From the NCBI GenBank assembly GCA_934215455.1, contig CAKPZX010000026.1, positions 1 to 25,005 on the forward strand: a DNA stretch of 25,005 nt. The letters run 5' to 3'. Source of the DNA: an uncultured Streptococcus sp. (lineage in GTDB: Bacteria; Bacillota; Bacilli; Lactobacillales; Streptococcaceae). Made by a program: the position numbers and the translations under genes. Shown here piece after piece: positions 9,719 to 18,416 of this stretch (position 1 is its first letter; every line of letters begins with the position of its first letter). Below the pieces are notes generated by a model, which was not told the origin of the DNA, did not search any database, and saw nothing but the letters and a program-made list of their open reading frames with translations.

Positions 9719-10552
9719 ATGAAACAAGATGAAAGAAAAGCCTTGATTGGCAAATACATTCTATTGATTCTAGGATCGGTTCTGATTTTAGTGCCACTCC
9801 TTGCCACCCTCTTTAGTTCCTTCAAACCAACCAAGGATATCGTAGACAATTTCTTTGGATTTCCAACCAACTTCACATGGGACAACTTTAGCCGTCTCTT
9901 GGCTGATGGGATCGGAGGCTATTATTGGAACTCTGTCGTCATCACTGTCTTGTCTTTACTTGCAGTAATGATCTTTATCCCCATGGCAGCCTACTCCATC
10001 GCACGTAATATGAGTAAGAGAAAAGCCTTTACCATCATGTATACCCTCTTGATTCTTGGGATTTTCGTACCTTTCCAAGTTATCATGATTCCGATTACGG
10101 TTATGATGAGTAAACTCGGTTTAGCTAACACCTTTGGTTTGATCTTGCTCTACTTGACCTATGCGATTCCACAGACACTCTTCCTCTATGTCGGCTATAT
10201 CAAAATCTCTATCCCAGAAAGTCTGGATGAAGCAGCAGAAATCGATGGGGCTAATAAATTTACAACCTATTTCCGCATCATCTTCCCAATGATGAAACCC
10301 ATGCATGCGACAACCATGATCATCAATGCCCTTTGGTTCTGGAATGACTTCATGTTGCCACTCCTTGTCTTGAACCGGGATTCCAAAATGTGGACCCTGC
10401 CTTTGTTCCAATACAACTACGCAGGCCAATATTTCAACGACTACGGACCAAGCTTTGCTTCCTACGTGGTCGGCATTATCAGTATCACTATTGTCTATCT
10501 CTTCTTCCAACGCCATATCATCGCAGGAATGAGCAACGGCGCAGTGAAATAA
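9719..10552 (+). CDS. msmG: Sugar ABC transporter permease, MsmG/RafG-like
   Basis: The second permease of the importer, 277 aa, with a first helix near 12-32 and an EAA loop reading EAAEIDGANKFTTYFRIIFP. It ends in a short basic/polar tail (MSNGAVK), as usual for this subunit type. GAGGAG lies nine bases before the ATG at 9719; the longer in-frame start at 9695 overlaps msmF. No gene for the ATPase follows: the next element is an intergenic repeat and then gtfA. In streptococci this importer class can be energised by the shared ATPase MsmK encoded elsewhere, which I infer here. Confidence 0.94.
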   Translation: MKQDERKALIGKYILLILGSVLILVPLLATLFSSFKPTKDIVDNFFGFPTNFTWDNFSRLLADGIGGYYWNSVVITVLSLLAVMIFIPMAAYSIARNMSKRKAFTIMYTLLILGIFVPFQVIMIPITVMMSKLGLANTFGLILLYLTYAIPQTLFLYVGYIKISIPESLDEAAEIDGANKFTTYFRIIFPMMKPMHATTMIINALWFWNDFMLPLLVLNRDSKMWTLPLFQYNYAGQYFNDYGPSFASYVVGIISITIVYLFFQRHIIAGMSNGAVK

Positions 10553-10624
10553 GAATAAGATACAAAGTAACGATTCAGCTTGCTGATTTCAATCGTATCC
10601 TAGGATGCGATTTTAAAATAGAGA

Positions 10625-10797
10625 GTGGGACAGAAATCGGTAATTCGTTAGAATTCGATTTCGTCGTCCCACCTCCGCACAGTTGAGTAGGGCTGTAAAA
10701 GCTGATGAAATCAGCGTAGTAGAGTCCACTCAACCACTGCGTCTTGCTCGACAATCCAAAAATAATTGAGAGGCTAGGACTTTTGTCCCAGCCTCTT
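10625..10797 (+). repeat. Intergenic structured repeat, copy 2 (full length in view)
   Basis: From 10680 on it matches 1-118. In front it adds a hairpin, GTGGGAC (10625-10631) with GTCCCAC (10666-10672) and an inner AAATCG/CGATTT pair. The middle holds the nested GTTGAGT/ACTCAAC and GCTGAT/ATCAGC pairs and the end holds the GGCTAGGAC/GTCCCAGCC hairpin. It fills the gap between msmG and gtfA, where streptococcal msm operons normally have only a short spacer, so it looks like an insertion. The 10553-10620 stretch before it shows nothing recognisable. Confidence 0.85.
10770..10795 (+). terminator. Terminator-like hairpin upstream of gtfA, T-run degraded
   Basis: GAGGCTAGGAC (10770-10780) and GTCCCAGCCTC (10785-10795) form the same stem as at 91-116. 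The T-run that follows copy 1 is replaced here by TTCAAAAAA, so plus-strand termination should be weaker and readthrough into gtfA is plausible. Confidence 0.55.
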
Positions 10798-10820
10798 CAA
10801 AAAAAGAAAAGGAAACTATT

Positions 10821-12263
10821 ATGCCAATTCAAAACAAAACCATGTTAATTACTTACTCAGATAGCTTAGGAAATAACCTGAAGGATCTCTATGAAAATCT
10901 AGAGAAACATTTTGGGGATGCAGTAGGTGGGGTTCACCTCTTGCCATTTTTCCCATCAACTGGTGACCGTGGCTTTGCGCCTGTAGACTATGACCAGGTG
11001 GATCCAGCCTTTGGGGATTGGGAAGATGTCAAACGCTTGGGCGACAAGTACTATCTTATGTTTGACTTTATGATCAATCACATTTCTCGCCAATCTAAAT
11101 ACTACAAGGACTACCAAGAAAAGCATGACCAAAGTGCCTTCAAGGACCTCTTTCTCAACTGGGACAAGTTCTGGCCGGAGAATCGTCCGACTCAAGCAGA
11201 TGTAGATTTGATTTATAAGCGCAAAGACCGAGCTCCTAAACAAGCCATCACTTTTGCGGATGGGACGACCGAGCATCTCTGGAATACCTTTGGGGAAGAG
11301 CAGATTGACCTAGACGTGACCAAGGAAGTGACCATGGACTTTATTCGCAAGACTATCGAACACCTGGCAAGCAATGGCTGTGACCTCATTCGTTTGGACG
11401 CCTTTGCCTATGCGGTGAAGAAATTGGACACCAATGATTTCTTCGTAGAGCCAGACATTTGGGATTTGTTGGATAAGGTGCGCGATATGGCAGCAGGCTA
11501 CGGTGCTGAGCTTCTTCCAGAGATCCATGAACATTATTCCATCCAATTTAAGATTGCCGATCACGATTATTATGTCTATGACTTTGCGCTTCCAATGGTG
11601 ACCCTCTATAGCCTCTATAGTTCCAAAGTGGATCGCCTTGCCAAGTGGCTGAAGATGAGTCCCATGAAGCAATTCACGACGCTGGACACCCATGATGGAA
11701 TTGGGGTGGTCGATGTCAAGGATATCTTGACAGATGAAGAGATTGACTATGCTTCAAATGAGCTCTATAAGGTAGGAGCAAATGTTAAACGCAAATATTC
11801 AACAGCAGAATACAACAACTTGGACATCTACCAAATCAATTCGACTTACTATTCTGCGCTTGGAGATGACGATCGTAAGTACTTCCTAGCCCGCTTAATT
11901 CAAGCTTTTGCACCAGGTATTCCACAAGTTTATTATGTTGGATTCCTAGCCGGGAAGAATGATTTGGAACTCTTAGAAAACACCAAAGAAGGCCGCAATA
12001 TCAACCGTCATTACTACAGCAATGAAGAAATTGCTCAAGAAGTGGAGCGGCCAGTCGTGCAATCCCTTCTCAAACTCTTTAGTTTCCGGAACAACTCGCA
12101 AGCTTTTGACCTAGAAGGAAGCATTGAGGTGGAAACACCAGATGATCATACCATTGTCATCACGCGCCAAAATAAAGACCAGACTGTCACAGCAGTAGCT
12201 CGAATTGATCTTGCTGATGGCACTTACCATGTGACAGAAAATGGTCAAGAAATGGTGTTTTAA
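10821..12263 (+). CDS. gtfA: Sucrose phosphorylase, GH13
   Basis: This cytoplasmic enzyme converts sucrose and phosphate to alpha-glucose-1-phosphate and fructose. The 480-aa sequence is very close to Streptococcus mutans GtfA as I know it ([36 protein letters not shown]). Catalytic residues are Asp193 in RLDAFAY (nucleophile), Glu234 in PEIHEHY (acid/base) and Asp292 in DTHDGIG. It lacks a signal peptide. The ribosome site is modest (AAAGGAAAC). It would process the sucrose left after alpha-galactosidase cleaves raffinose. In S. mutans dexB and msmK follow gtfA; here a terminator and an unrelated GH3 gene follow. Confidence 0.97.
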   Translation: MPIQNKTMLITYSDSLGNNLKDLYENLEKHFGDAVGGVHLLPFFPSTGDRGFAPVDYDQVDPAFGDWEDVKRLGDKYYLMFDFMINHISRQSKYYKDYQEKHDQSAFKDLFLNWDKFWPENRPTQADVDLIYKRKDRAPKQAITFADGTTEHLWNTFGEEQIDLDVTKEVTMDFIRKTIEHLASNGCDLIRLDAFAYAVKKLDTNDFFVEPDIWDLLDKVRDMAAGYGAELLPEIHEHYSIQFKIADHDYYVYDFALPMVTLYSLYSSKVDRLAKWLKMSPMKQFTTLDTHDGIGVVDVKDILTDEEIDYASNELYKVGANVKRKYSTAEYNNLDIYQINSTYYSALGDDDRKYFLARLIQAFAPGIPQVYYVGFLAGKNDLELLENTKEGRNINRHYYSNEEIAQEVERPVVQSLLKLFSFRNNSQAFDLEGSIEVETPDDHTIVITRQNKDQTVTAVARIDLADGTYHVTENGQEMVF

Positions 12264-12279
12264 AAAATATGAACGAACT

Positions 12280-12312
12280 AAAGGATAAGTAAAAGATGCT
12301 TATCTTTTTTCT
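12280..12312 (+). terminator. Terminator of the msm operon
   Basis: GATAAG (12284-12289) pairs with CTTATC (12299-12304), extended by AAAG/TTTT including a wobble, and followed by a T-rich tract. It lies 17 bases after the gtfA stop. Confidence 0.7.
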
Positions 12313-12323
12313 GTTTTAGATAT

Positions 12324-12360
12324 TGCAACCGTTTACAAAACTATAAAACAATGGTACAAT
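12324..12360 (+). promoter_or_regulatory. Promoter of GH3 gene with cre overlapping the -35
   Basis: TTTACA (12332-12337) and TACAAT (12355-12360) are separated by exactly 17 bases, a near-consensus sigma-A promoter. The cre-like TGCAACCGTTTACA (12324-12337) matches TGWAANCGNTNWCA except at position 3, and its last six bases are the -35 itself, so CcpA binding should block RNA polymerase directly. Confidence 0.85.
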
Positions 12361-12387
12361 ATCTATTGAAAGAAAGGAGGTCGCTTT

Positions 12388-14799
12388 ATGAAAAAAATCA
12401 TTTATCCATCTGCGGCCCTATTAACGGCTTTTGCTCTATTATCCGTTCAAACAGCAAAAGCAGACACAGCTCAAGCGTCGGATCAAGCCAATGAACCGGC
12501 AGCAACGGTAGAAGAGGTGGTGGCTTCTCCAACGCCAGAAACCACCACAGAAAATCAGGGGGAAGTGGCCGAAACACCGACGACAACAGACCGTGCAGCT
12601 GTCCCTGCTGCCTCCCCAACGGTAACATCGACAGAGACGGCATCCCCTGAAGTGGAAAAACTGATTGAAAACATGCCACTCAAACAAAAGGTGACTCAAA
12701 TGATCATGCCGGACTTCCGTAAGTGGCAGGAGACTAATCAGGAGTCGCCACAGGATCTCACCAAGGTCAATGCTGAAGTAGCAGATGCGATCGATAAATA
12801 TGATTTTGGAGGCGTCATTCTTTTTGCTGAAAACGTCAAAGAGACCAAGCAGACCCTGGCTCTGACACAAGATATGCAAAAAGCAGCGATTGAAAACAAA
12901 GCCAACAACGGGAAGATTCCGCTATTATTAGCCATCGACCAAGAAGGGGGGATCGTCTACCGCTTGGGTACGGGTACAGCCCTTCCTGGTAATATGGCCA
13001 TTGGGGCTACCAATGATCCCAAACTAGCGAAAGAAGCCGGTCAAATTATCGGACGTGAACTTTCTGCGCTAGGCTTGAATGTGGATTTTGCTCCGGTTCT
13101 AGATACTAATAACAATCCTCAAAACCCTGTGATTGGGCTTCGTTCCTTCTCATCTGATCCAAACCGGGTTGCCTACTTGGGTATTCCGATGATGAAAGGC
13201 ATTCAGGACTACAATGTGGCTGTAGCAGCCAAGCATTTCCCAGGTCATGGAGATACAGCGGTCGATTCACATACGGGTCTCCCATTGGTGGATAAATCTC
13301 TTGCTGAGCTAGAAAAATTGGAACTCCTTCCATTCAAAAAAGCTATGGATGAAGGAGTAGACCTCTTGATGACGGCTCATATCCAATACCCGCAGATTGA
13401 AAAAGATCAGGTCGTGTCAAAAGAAACGGGTGAGAAAATCTATGTTCCAGCGACTCTATCTGATGATATTTTAACGGGCTTGGTACGGAAGAAATACGGC
13501 TATAAGGGCGTGATTGTCTCTGATGCCATGGGAATGGATGCTATCGCTAAGAACTTCGGTGAGGTGGAAGCTGTGAAAATGGCCATCAAAGCAGGAGTTG
13601 ACCTAGTCTTGATGCCAACGACCCTTCGCAGTAAAGCCGATTTGAGCAAGATTGATACCATTGTCGATGCAGTGGTAGATGCCGTGAAAACCGGTGACAT
13701 TTCTGAAGATCGCTTAAATGAGTCGGTTCGTCGGATCCTTACCCTCAAAGAAAAACGTGGGGTCCTAAATTTTGATCCAAGTGCTCGGACGGCTGAAAAA
13801 GCAGAAGAAGCAGTCGGATCAACCCTCAACCGTGACTTGGAACGCAAGATTGCTGCAGCTGCGGTGACGGTTGTAAAAAATGAAGACAATACCTTGCCAT
13901 TTAAGGTGCAAACAGGGGACCATGTCTTACTCTTAGGAGCTTTTGAAAACGAAGTTCCTGGACTCGATTTAGGCATGCGTCGCTTAATTGCTGACGGAGT
14001 GCTTCCAAAAGATACCTCCTTTGTGGCCAAGAACTTCACTAAAGAATCTACCCTTGATAGTCTAAAAGAAGACCTCGAAAAAGCCACTCACATCGTAGTG
14101 ATTTCAGAGATCGGTTATGAAGGGCAACTGAATAAAGATTTCTGGCGGACCAAGATCCCCACAGAAATCGTCAATTATGCCAATACCAACCATAAGAAGG
14201 CAGCTGTCCTTTCTATCTCTAAACCTTATGATGTAGCCAACTATCCAGCAGCCAAAGCCATTTTGGCAGTCTATGGAAATAAGGGAATGGATCCAACGGA
14301 ATCCCTCAAACCGGACAATGCATTTGGTCCTAATATTCCTGCAGGAGTGGAAGTCATCTTCAATGGCAAGGAACATCTAGGTACCTTACCGGTTGATATT
14401 CCAAAAATTGTAGACGGAAAAATGTCGGAAACAGAGTACGCCTACCGCATTGGTCATGGTCTCTTCTATCCAGCACCTGCACCATTGCCAACACCAGAAA
14501 CCCAAGATCCAACTTCACCAGTCCAAGATCCAACCCATCAGACACAACCAGTAGAGGTTGGCAACACAGGAACACAGGTCCTTGTTAGCAAGCAAGAAAA
14601 AGCTACCACTCTTGATGGTCCACAAGTTACTCCGATCGCTGTGAAACAAGCCACTGATCAGGCTCCTGTCAGCGTGTCAGCCAGTCCTGCATCATCGGTA
14701 TTGCCAAAAACTGGTCAAACAGAGAATCTCCTAGCCCTCATGGGTGTCAGCCTCTTAACCTTCCTTGGATCTTTTGTCTATCCAAGAAAGAAACACTAA
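12388..14799 (+). CDS. LPXTG-anchored GH3 beta-N-acetylhexosaminidase (NagZ-type)
   Basis: A surface glycosidase of 803 aa. A signal peptide (about 1-25, ending AKA) is followed by a Thr/Pro/Glu-rich linker (about 26-85) and the GH3 barrel. The NagZ-type motif KHFPGHGDT starts at 282 and continues to D293-S-H295, the Asp/His pair used as acid/base in GH3 N-acetylglucosaminidases; SDAMGMDAI contains the expected nucleophile Asp379. A C-terminal alpha/beta domain, a Pro/Thr/Gln-rich wall-spanning stretch and LPKTG (772-776), a hydrophobic helix and PRKKH give a sortase signal. AAAGGAGGT precedes the ATG. It probably removes terminal GlcNAc from host glycans outside the cell. It has its own cre-controlled promoter and a terminator, so it is a monocistron inside the sugar cluster. 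Confidence 0.92.
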   Translation: MKKIIYPSAALLTAFALLSVQTAKADTAQASDQANEPAATVEEVVASPTPETTTENQGEVAETPTTTDRAAVPAASPTVTSTETASPEVEKLIENMPLKQKVTQMIMPDFRKWQETNQESPQDLTKVNAEVADAIDKYDFGGVILFAENVKETKQTLALTQDMQKAAIENKANNGKIPLLLAIDQEGGIVYRLGTGTALPGNMAIGATNDPKLAKEAGQIIGRELSALGLNVDFAPVLDTNNNPQNPVIGLRSFSSDPNRVAYLGIPMMKGIQDYNVAVAAKHFPGHGDTAVDSHTGLPLVDKSLAELEKLELLPFKKAMDEGVDLLMTAHIQYPQIEKDQVVSKETGEKIYVPATLSDDILTGLVRKKYGYKGVIVSDAMGMDAIAKNFGEVEAVKMAIKAGVDLVLMPTTLRSKADLSKIDTIVDAVVDAVKTGDISEDRLNESVRRILTLKEKRGVLNFDPSARTAEKAEEAVGSTLNRDLERKIAAAAVTVVKNEDNTLPFKVQTGDHVLLLGAFENEVPGLDLGMRRLIADGVLPKDTSFVAKNFTKESTLDSLKEDLEKATHIVVISEIGYEGQLNKDFWRTKIPTEIVNYANTNHKKAAVLSISKPYDVANYPAAKAILAVYGNKGMDPTESLKPDNAFGPNIPAGVEVIFNGKEHLGTLPVDIPKIVDGKMSETEYAYRIGHGLFYPAPAPLPTPETQDPTSPVQDPTHQTQPVEVGNTGTQVLVSKQEKATTLDGPQVTPIAVKQATDQAPVSVSASPASSVLPKTGQTENLLALMGVSLLTFLGSFVYPRKKH

Positions 14800-14808
14800 G
14801 GAATGAAG

Positions 14809-14844
14809 AATCTCAATTGGGTGATCTCTCAATTGAGATTTTTT
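14809..14844 (+). terminator. Terminator of GH3 gene
   Basis: AATCTCAATTG (14809-14819) pairs perfectly with CAATTGAGATT (14830-14840), followed by TTTT. It lies 10 bases after the stop. Confidence 0.9.
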
Positions 14845-14862
14845 AGTAAAGTTTTACTAAAA
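14841..14862 (+). promoter_or_regulatory. Putative GalR operator 1 upstream of galK
   Basis: TTTTAGTAAA (14841-14850) and TTTACTAAAA (14853-14862) are perfect 10-base inverted arms around GT. The site begins in the T-run of the GH3 terminator, about 107 bases before the galK -35. Its arms match those in the galR promoter (4371-4396). LacI-family repressors bind such palindromes; assignment to GalR is inference. Confidence 0.65.
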
Positions 14863-14942
14863 TTAACTCGAACAATACCAAGTTAGCTGAAAAAAATATG
14901 GTTAAAAACCTATATTGTAGGCTTTTTAAATATAAAATAAAA

Positions 14943-14997
14943 ATTAAATAAAACTTTACTAAAAACACTTGAAGTTTTACTTGCGATCAGATATAAT
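14943..14997 (+). promoter_or_regulatory. galK: galK promoter and second, half-conserved operator
   Basis: TTGAAG (14969-14974) and TATAAT (14992-14997) are spaced 17 bases, a good sigma-A promoter. Just upstream TTTACTAAAA (14955-14964) repeats the right arm of operator 1, while its left arm ATTAAATAAA (14943-14952) matches 7 of 10. The two right arms are 102 bases apart, so repression by looping is possible. The stretch 14863-14942 between the operators is AT-rich with no gene. Confidence 0.7.
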
Positions 14998-15004
14998 ACA
15001 AGTA

Positions 15005-15018
15005 TAAAAACGTTTACA
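15005..15018 (+). promoter_or_regulatory. cre (CcpA) site at galK transcription start
   Basis: TAAAAACGTTTACA matches the cre consensus except at the second base. It starts 7 bases after the -10, so it overlaps the expected start point and would act as a block to initiation or early elongation. Confidence 0.75.
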
Positions 15019-15036
15019 AAACTAAAGGAGTTTCTC

Positions 15037-16215
15037 ATGACGACAACAATCACATCTCAAGATTTACAAGAAAAGTTCCAGGCTGTCTTTGGGGAAAAGG
15101 CTGACCACACTTTCTTTTCACCAGGACGGATTAATCTGATTGGTGAACACACTGACTATAATGGTGGCCATGTTTTCCCAGCAGCCATCACACTTGGTAC
15201 CTACGGAGCTGCAAGAAAGCGCGAGGACAAGGTCTTGCGTTTCTTCTCAGGAAACTTTGAAGACAAGGGGATCATTGAAGTTCCGCTTGAAAATCTCCAC
15301 TTTGAAAAAGAGCACAACTGGACCAACTATCCAAAAGGCGTGCTCCACTTCTTGCAAGAAGCGGGTCATGTCATTGATAGCGGTATGGATGTCTATGTCT
15401 ACGGCAATATTCCAAATGGATCCGGTCTTTCTTCTTCAGCATCGCTTGAGCTCTTGATTGGCGTCATTGCTGAGAAACTATATGATCTTCACTTAGATCG
15501 TCTAGATCTGGTCAAGATCGGGAAACAAACCGAAAATCACTTCATCGGAGTCAACTCTGGGATCATGGACCAATTTGCCATCGGTATGGGAGCTGACCAA
15601 CGGGCTATTTATCTCGATACCAACACCCTAGAGTATGATTTGGTACCGCTGGACCTCAAAGACAATGTTGTGGTCATCATGAACACCAACAAACGCCGGG
15701 AATTAGCGGATTCAAAATACAATGAACGTCGTTCAGAATGTGAAACCGCCGTCTCTGAACTCCAAGAAAAATTGGATATCCAAACCTTAGGGGAATTGGA
15801 TCTCTGGTCTTTTGATGCCTACAGCTACTTGATCAAGGATGAAAATCGCATCAAACGGGCTCGTCATGCAGTTCTTGAAAACCAACGGACCCTCCAAGCT
15901 CGTAAGGCCCTTGAAGCAGGTGATTTGGAAGGTTTTGGTCGTCTCATGAATGCTTCCCACGTATCCTTGGAGCATGACTACGAAGTGACAGGTCTAGAAT
16001 TGGATACCTTGGTGCATACAGCCTGGGAACAAGAAGGTGTCTTGGGCGCTCGTATGACAGGAGCAGGCTTTGGTGGTTGCGCCATCGCCCTTGTAAACAA
16101 AGATAAAGTTGAAGCATTTAAAGAAGCTGTCGGCAAACGCTATGAAGAAGTCGTTGGCTATGCGCCTAGCTTTTATATTGCAGAAGTTGCGGCAGGGACA
16201 CGAGTTTTAGACTAG
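15037..16215 (+). CDS. galK: Galactokinase
   Basis: GalK phosphorylates alpha-galactose with ATP to galactose-1-phosphate, the first step of the Leloir pathway. The 392-aa GHMP kinase shows the galactokinase signature [15 protein letters not shown] (30-44), the phosphate-binding loop [11 protein letters not shown] (126-136), [10 protein letters not shown] with the catalytic Asp178, and GAGFGGC (342-348). AAAGGAG lies nine bases before the ATG. The promoter carries both operator-like repeats and a cre box. Its substrate comes from the alpha-galactosidase encoded upstream. The HAD gene follows with no gap. Confidence 0.97.
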   Translation: MTTTITSQDLQEKFQAVFGEKADHTFFSPGRINLIGEHTDYNGGHVFPAAITLGTYGAARKREDKVLRFFSGNFEDKGIIEVPLENLHFEKEHNWTNYPKGVLHFLQEAGHVIDSGMDVYVYGNIPNGSGLSSSASLELLIGVIAEKLYDLHLDRLDLVKIGKQTENHFIGVNSGIMDQFAIGMGADQRAIYLDTNTLEYDLVPLDLKDNVVVIMNTNKRRELADSKYNERRSECETAVSELQEKLDIQTLGELDLWSFDAYSYLIKDENRIKRARHAVLENQRTLQARKALEAGDLEGFGRLMNASHVSLEHDYEVTGLELDTLVHTAWEQEGVLGARMTGAGFGGCAIALVNKDKVEAFKEAVGKRYEEVVGYAPSFYIAEVAAGTRVLD

Positions 16216-16224
16216 GTGATAATA

Positions 16225-16884
16225 GTGGAAGCTGTAATATTTGATTTAGATGGCTTATTAGCCGATACTGAAATCATTTCTCTAAAAGTTTATCAAGAAT
16301 TGCTTAGAGATTTTGGAATTCCTTTCACAGAAGAAACTTATGCTAGAGACTACAGTGGACATAGGGAAGAGGAGAATGTTCAACGGTTTTTAGATACCTA
16401 TGATTTACCATGGAACTTTGACCAAACCTTGGCTAAAGTTTATGAACTGGAAGCTAAAATCTTAGCCCAAGGTGTTCATTTAAAAAAAGGTGCTAAAAAT
16501 TTGCTTACTTTTTTGAAAACAGAGGGCATTCCAATCGCCTTAGCAACTTCAAGTGTTGAATCTCGAGCTAGAATGATCTTGGATAGCAATGGGATCCTGT
16601 CCCTATTTGACCATTTAGTTTTTGCAAAAGATGTCAAACGAAGTAAACCTTACCCAGATATATTTTTAAAGGCTTGTAGTGATTTGAATGCTTTACCAGA
16701 GAATTGCTTAGTACTAGAGGATAGTGAGGCAGGGATTGAAGCAGCTTATCGGGCTGGAATCCCAGTCATATGTGTTCCAGATTTAAAAGTACCAGCACAG
16801 TCTTTCTTAACGAAAGCAGAACAAGTTTTCCAGGATTTGGATGCTGTCAGAAACTATTTAAAACGTAAGAAGGAGAATCAATGA
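16225..16884 (+). CDS. HAD-family sugar-phosphate phosphatase / phosphoglucomutase-like
   Basis: A 219-aa haloacid dehalogenase subfamily I protein. FDLDG gives the catalytic Asp7 and Asp9, then motif II is ATSS (107-110), motif III Lys141 in KRSKPYPD, and motif [13 protein letters not shown] (Asp166). The cap between about 17 and 85 fits the helical beta-phosphoglucomutase type. The sequence could start at GTG 16216, directly at the galK stop, but GTG 16225 has AGGTGA suitably placed and matches the usual start of the family, so I choose it. It overlaps galT by four bases (ATGA). Its codons look more AT-rich than those of galK and galT, suggesting separate origin. A sugar phosphate in galactose metabolism is a likely but unproven substrate. 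Confidence 0.85.
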   Translation: MEAVIFDLDGLLADTEIISLKVYQELLRDFGIPFTEETYARDYSGHREEENVQRFLDTYDLPWNFDQTLAKVYELEAKILAQGVHLKKGAKNLLTFLKTEGIPIALATSSVESRARMILDSNGILSLFDHLVFAKDVKRSKPYPDIFLKACSDLNALPENCLVLEDSEAGIEAAYRAGIPVICVPDLKVPAQSFLTKAEQVFQDLDAVRNYLKRKKENQ

Positions 16885-18353
16885 ATCAGGGAATTTTAGA
16901 TGCATTTGTCACAGCGGTCATTAACGCCAGTGACTATGAAGAGATGGATCGGATTTATCTAAAAAATCGCATCATGAGTCGCGTTGGAGAAGAAGGGCTA
17001 GATGCTCCAGCCCAAAAAGAAGAGTTGATCGCACTCAAAGATCAGCTGGTAGAGATCGCTGTTGCAAATAGCAAGATCCAGGACAGTATGGCCGCTAAGG
17101 ACAGCCTAGGTGCGGAGTTAATGGATTGGATCACCCCTAGCCCTAGTCAGGTCAACCATCATTTCTGGGAGACTTACCGTCAGTCCAAGGAAGACGCGAT
17201 TACGGATTTCTATGCCCTCTCTAAGCGCAATGATTACATCAAGGTCAAAGCAATTGCGCAAAATATTGCCTTTGAGGCAGAGACTCCCTACGGCTCTCTT
17301 GAAATCACCATCAATCTGTCAAAACCTGAAAAAGATCCTAAAGACATTGCAGCGGCCAAGCTTGCCAAAGCCAGTCATTATCCAGCCTGCCAATTGTGCT
17401 TTGAAAATGAAGGCTATCAAGGTCGCCTAGACCATCCAGCTCGGGCCAATCACCGGATCATTCGCTTTGACATGGACGGTCATGACTGGGGTTTCCAGTA
17501 TTCCCCTTATGCCTACTTCAATGAACACTGCATTTTCCTCGATAGCCAGCACGTTCCCATGGCCATTAGTCGCAAGACTTTTGAGCGACTCTTGACCATT
17601 GTCGAGACTTTTCCAGGCTATTTTGCAGGGTCTAATGCAGATCTGCCCATTGTAGGGGGATCTATCCTGACTCATGACCATTACCAAGGCGGACGGCACA
17701 CCTTCCCTATGGAGCTAGCTCCTGTTGAGGAAAGCTTTAGCGTTGAGGGATTTGAGGCTGTATCGGTAGGGATTGTTAACTGGCCCATGTCGGTTCTTCG
17801 TTTGCAATCAGATGACAAGGGGCAATTGATTGCTCTGGCAGACCATATCCTCATAGCCTGGCGAGGCTACTCGGATCCAGCTGTTCAGGTCTTAGCGGCA
17901 TCCGACGGTCAGCCCCACCATACCATTACCCCTATTGCACGGATTCGTGATGGGCATTATGAACTGGATTTGGTGCTCCGTGACAACCAAACCTCACCAG
18001 AGCATCCCGATGGCATTTATCACCCGCACGCGGATGTGCAACACATTAAAAAAGAAAATATCGGCTTGATCGAAGTCATGGGCCTAGCGATTTTGCCACC
18101 TCGCCTCAAGGAAGAGCTCAAGCAGGTTCAAGACTATTTGCTTGGACGTGAGAGCACAGTGGCCAACTATCACCAGCCTTGGGCAGATGATTTGAAAGCC
18201 ACTCACCCATCCATCACAGACGAAGCAGAGGCAGAGGCCCTTGTCCGTGAATCGGTTGGGCAGATCTTTGCGCGGGTGTTGGAAGATGCTGGTGTCTACA
18301 AGCGAACAGCAGAAGGACAAGCTGCCTTTAGACGCTTTGTTGCGACACTTTAA
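16881..18353 (+). CDS. galT: UDP-glucose--hexose-1-phosphate uridylyltransferase, class II
   Basis: GalT exchanges galactose-1-phosphate for the glucose-1-phosphate of UDP-glucose. The 490-aa length and sequence ([28 protein letters not shown]) are those of the Firmicute-type GalT rather than the shorter E. coli type. [15 protein letters not shown] carries a CxxC pair, and [10 protein letters not shown] is the likely active-site histidine motif of this class. GAAGGAG lies before the ATG, inside the end of the HAD gene, with an ATGA overlap, so translation is coupled. galE follows after 63 bases. Confidence 0.96.
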   Translation: MNQGILDAFVTAVINASDYEEMDRIYLKNRIMSRVGEEGLDAPAQKEELIALKDQLVEIAVANSKIQDSMAAKDSLGAELMDWITPSPSQVNHHFWETYRQSKEDAITDFYALSKRNDYIKVKAIAQNIAFEAETPYGSLEITINLSKPEKDPKDIAAAKLAKASHYPACQLCFENEGYQGRLDHPARANHRIIRFDMDGHDWGFQYSPYAYFNEHCIFLDSQHVPMAISRKTFERLLTIVETFPGYFAGSNADLPIVGGSILTHDHYQGGRHTFPMELAPVEESFSVEGFEAVSVGIVNWPMSVLRLQSDDKGQLIALADHILIAWRGYSDPAVQVLAASDGQPHHTITPIARIRDGHYELDLVLRDNQTSPEHPDGIYHPHADVQHIKKENIGLIEVMGLAILPPRLKEELKQVQDYLLGRESTVANYHQPWADDLKATHPSITDEAEAEALVRESVGQIFARVLEDAGVYKRTAEGQAAFRRFVATL

Positions 18354-18375
18354 GTGTGGAGAAGCGGCAGAAATT

Positions 18376-18384
18376 TGGTACAAT
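18376..18384 (+). promoter_or_regulatory. galE: Possible extended -10 promoter of galE
   Basis: TGGTACAAT is an extended -10 (TG-n-TACAAT) 32 bases before the galE ATG. No convincing -35 lies 17 bases upstream. It could give galE expression apart from galK-galT. Confidence 0.45.
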
Positions 18385-18416
18385 TAGAGAGAAGACAATA
18401 AGCGAAAGGAAAACAA

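Noticed and set aside
10580..10619. Promoter for gtfA (TTGCTG with TAAAAT)
   Set aside because: The boxes are 28 bases apart, too far for sigma-A, and the repeat hairpins lie between them and gtfA.
10390..10686. 98-aa plus-strand ORF running from msmG into the repeat
   Set aside because: Begins inside msmG in another frame and ends in the intergenic repeat; no start signal or family pattern.
13500..14087. 195-aa minus-strand ORF
   Set aside because: Lies wholly antisense to the GH3 gene, is Ser/Arg-rich with no ribosome site, and arises from the codon pattern of the real gene.
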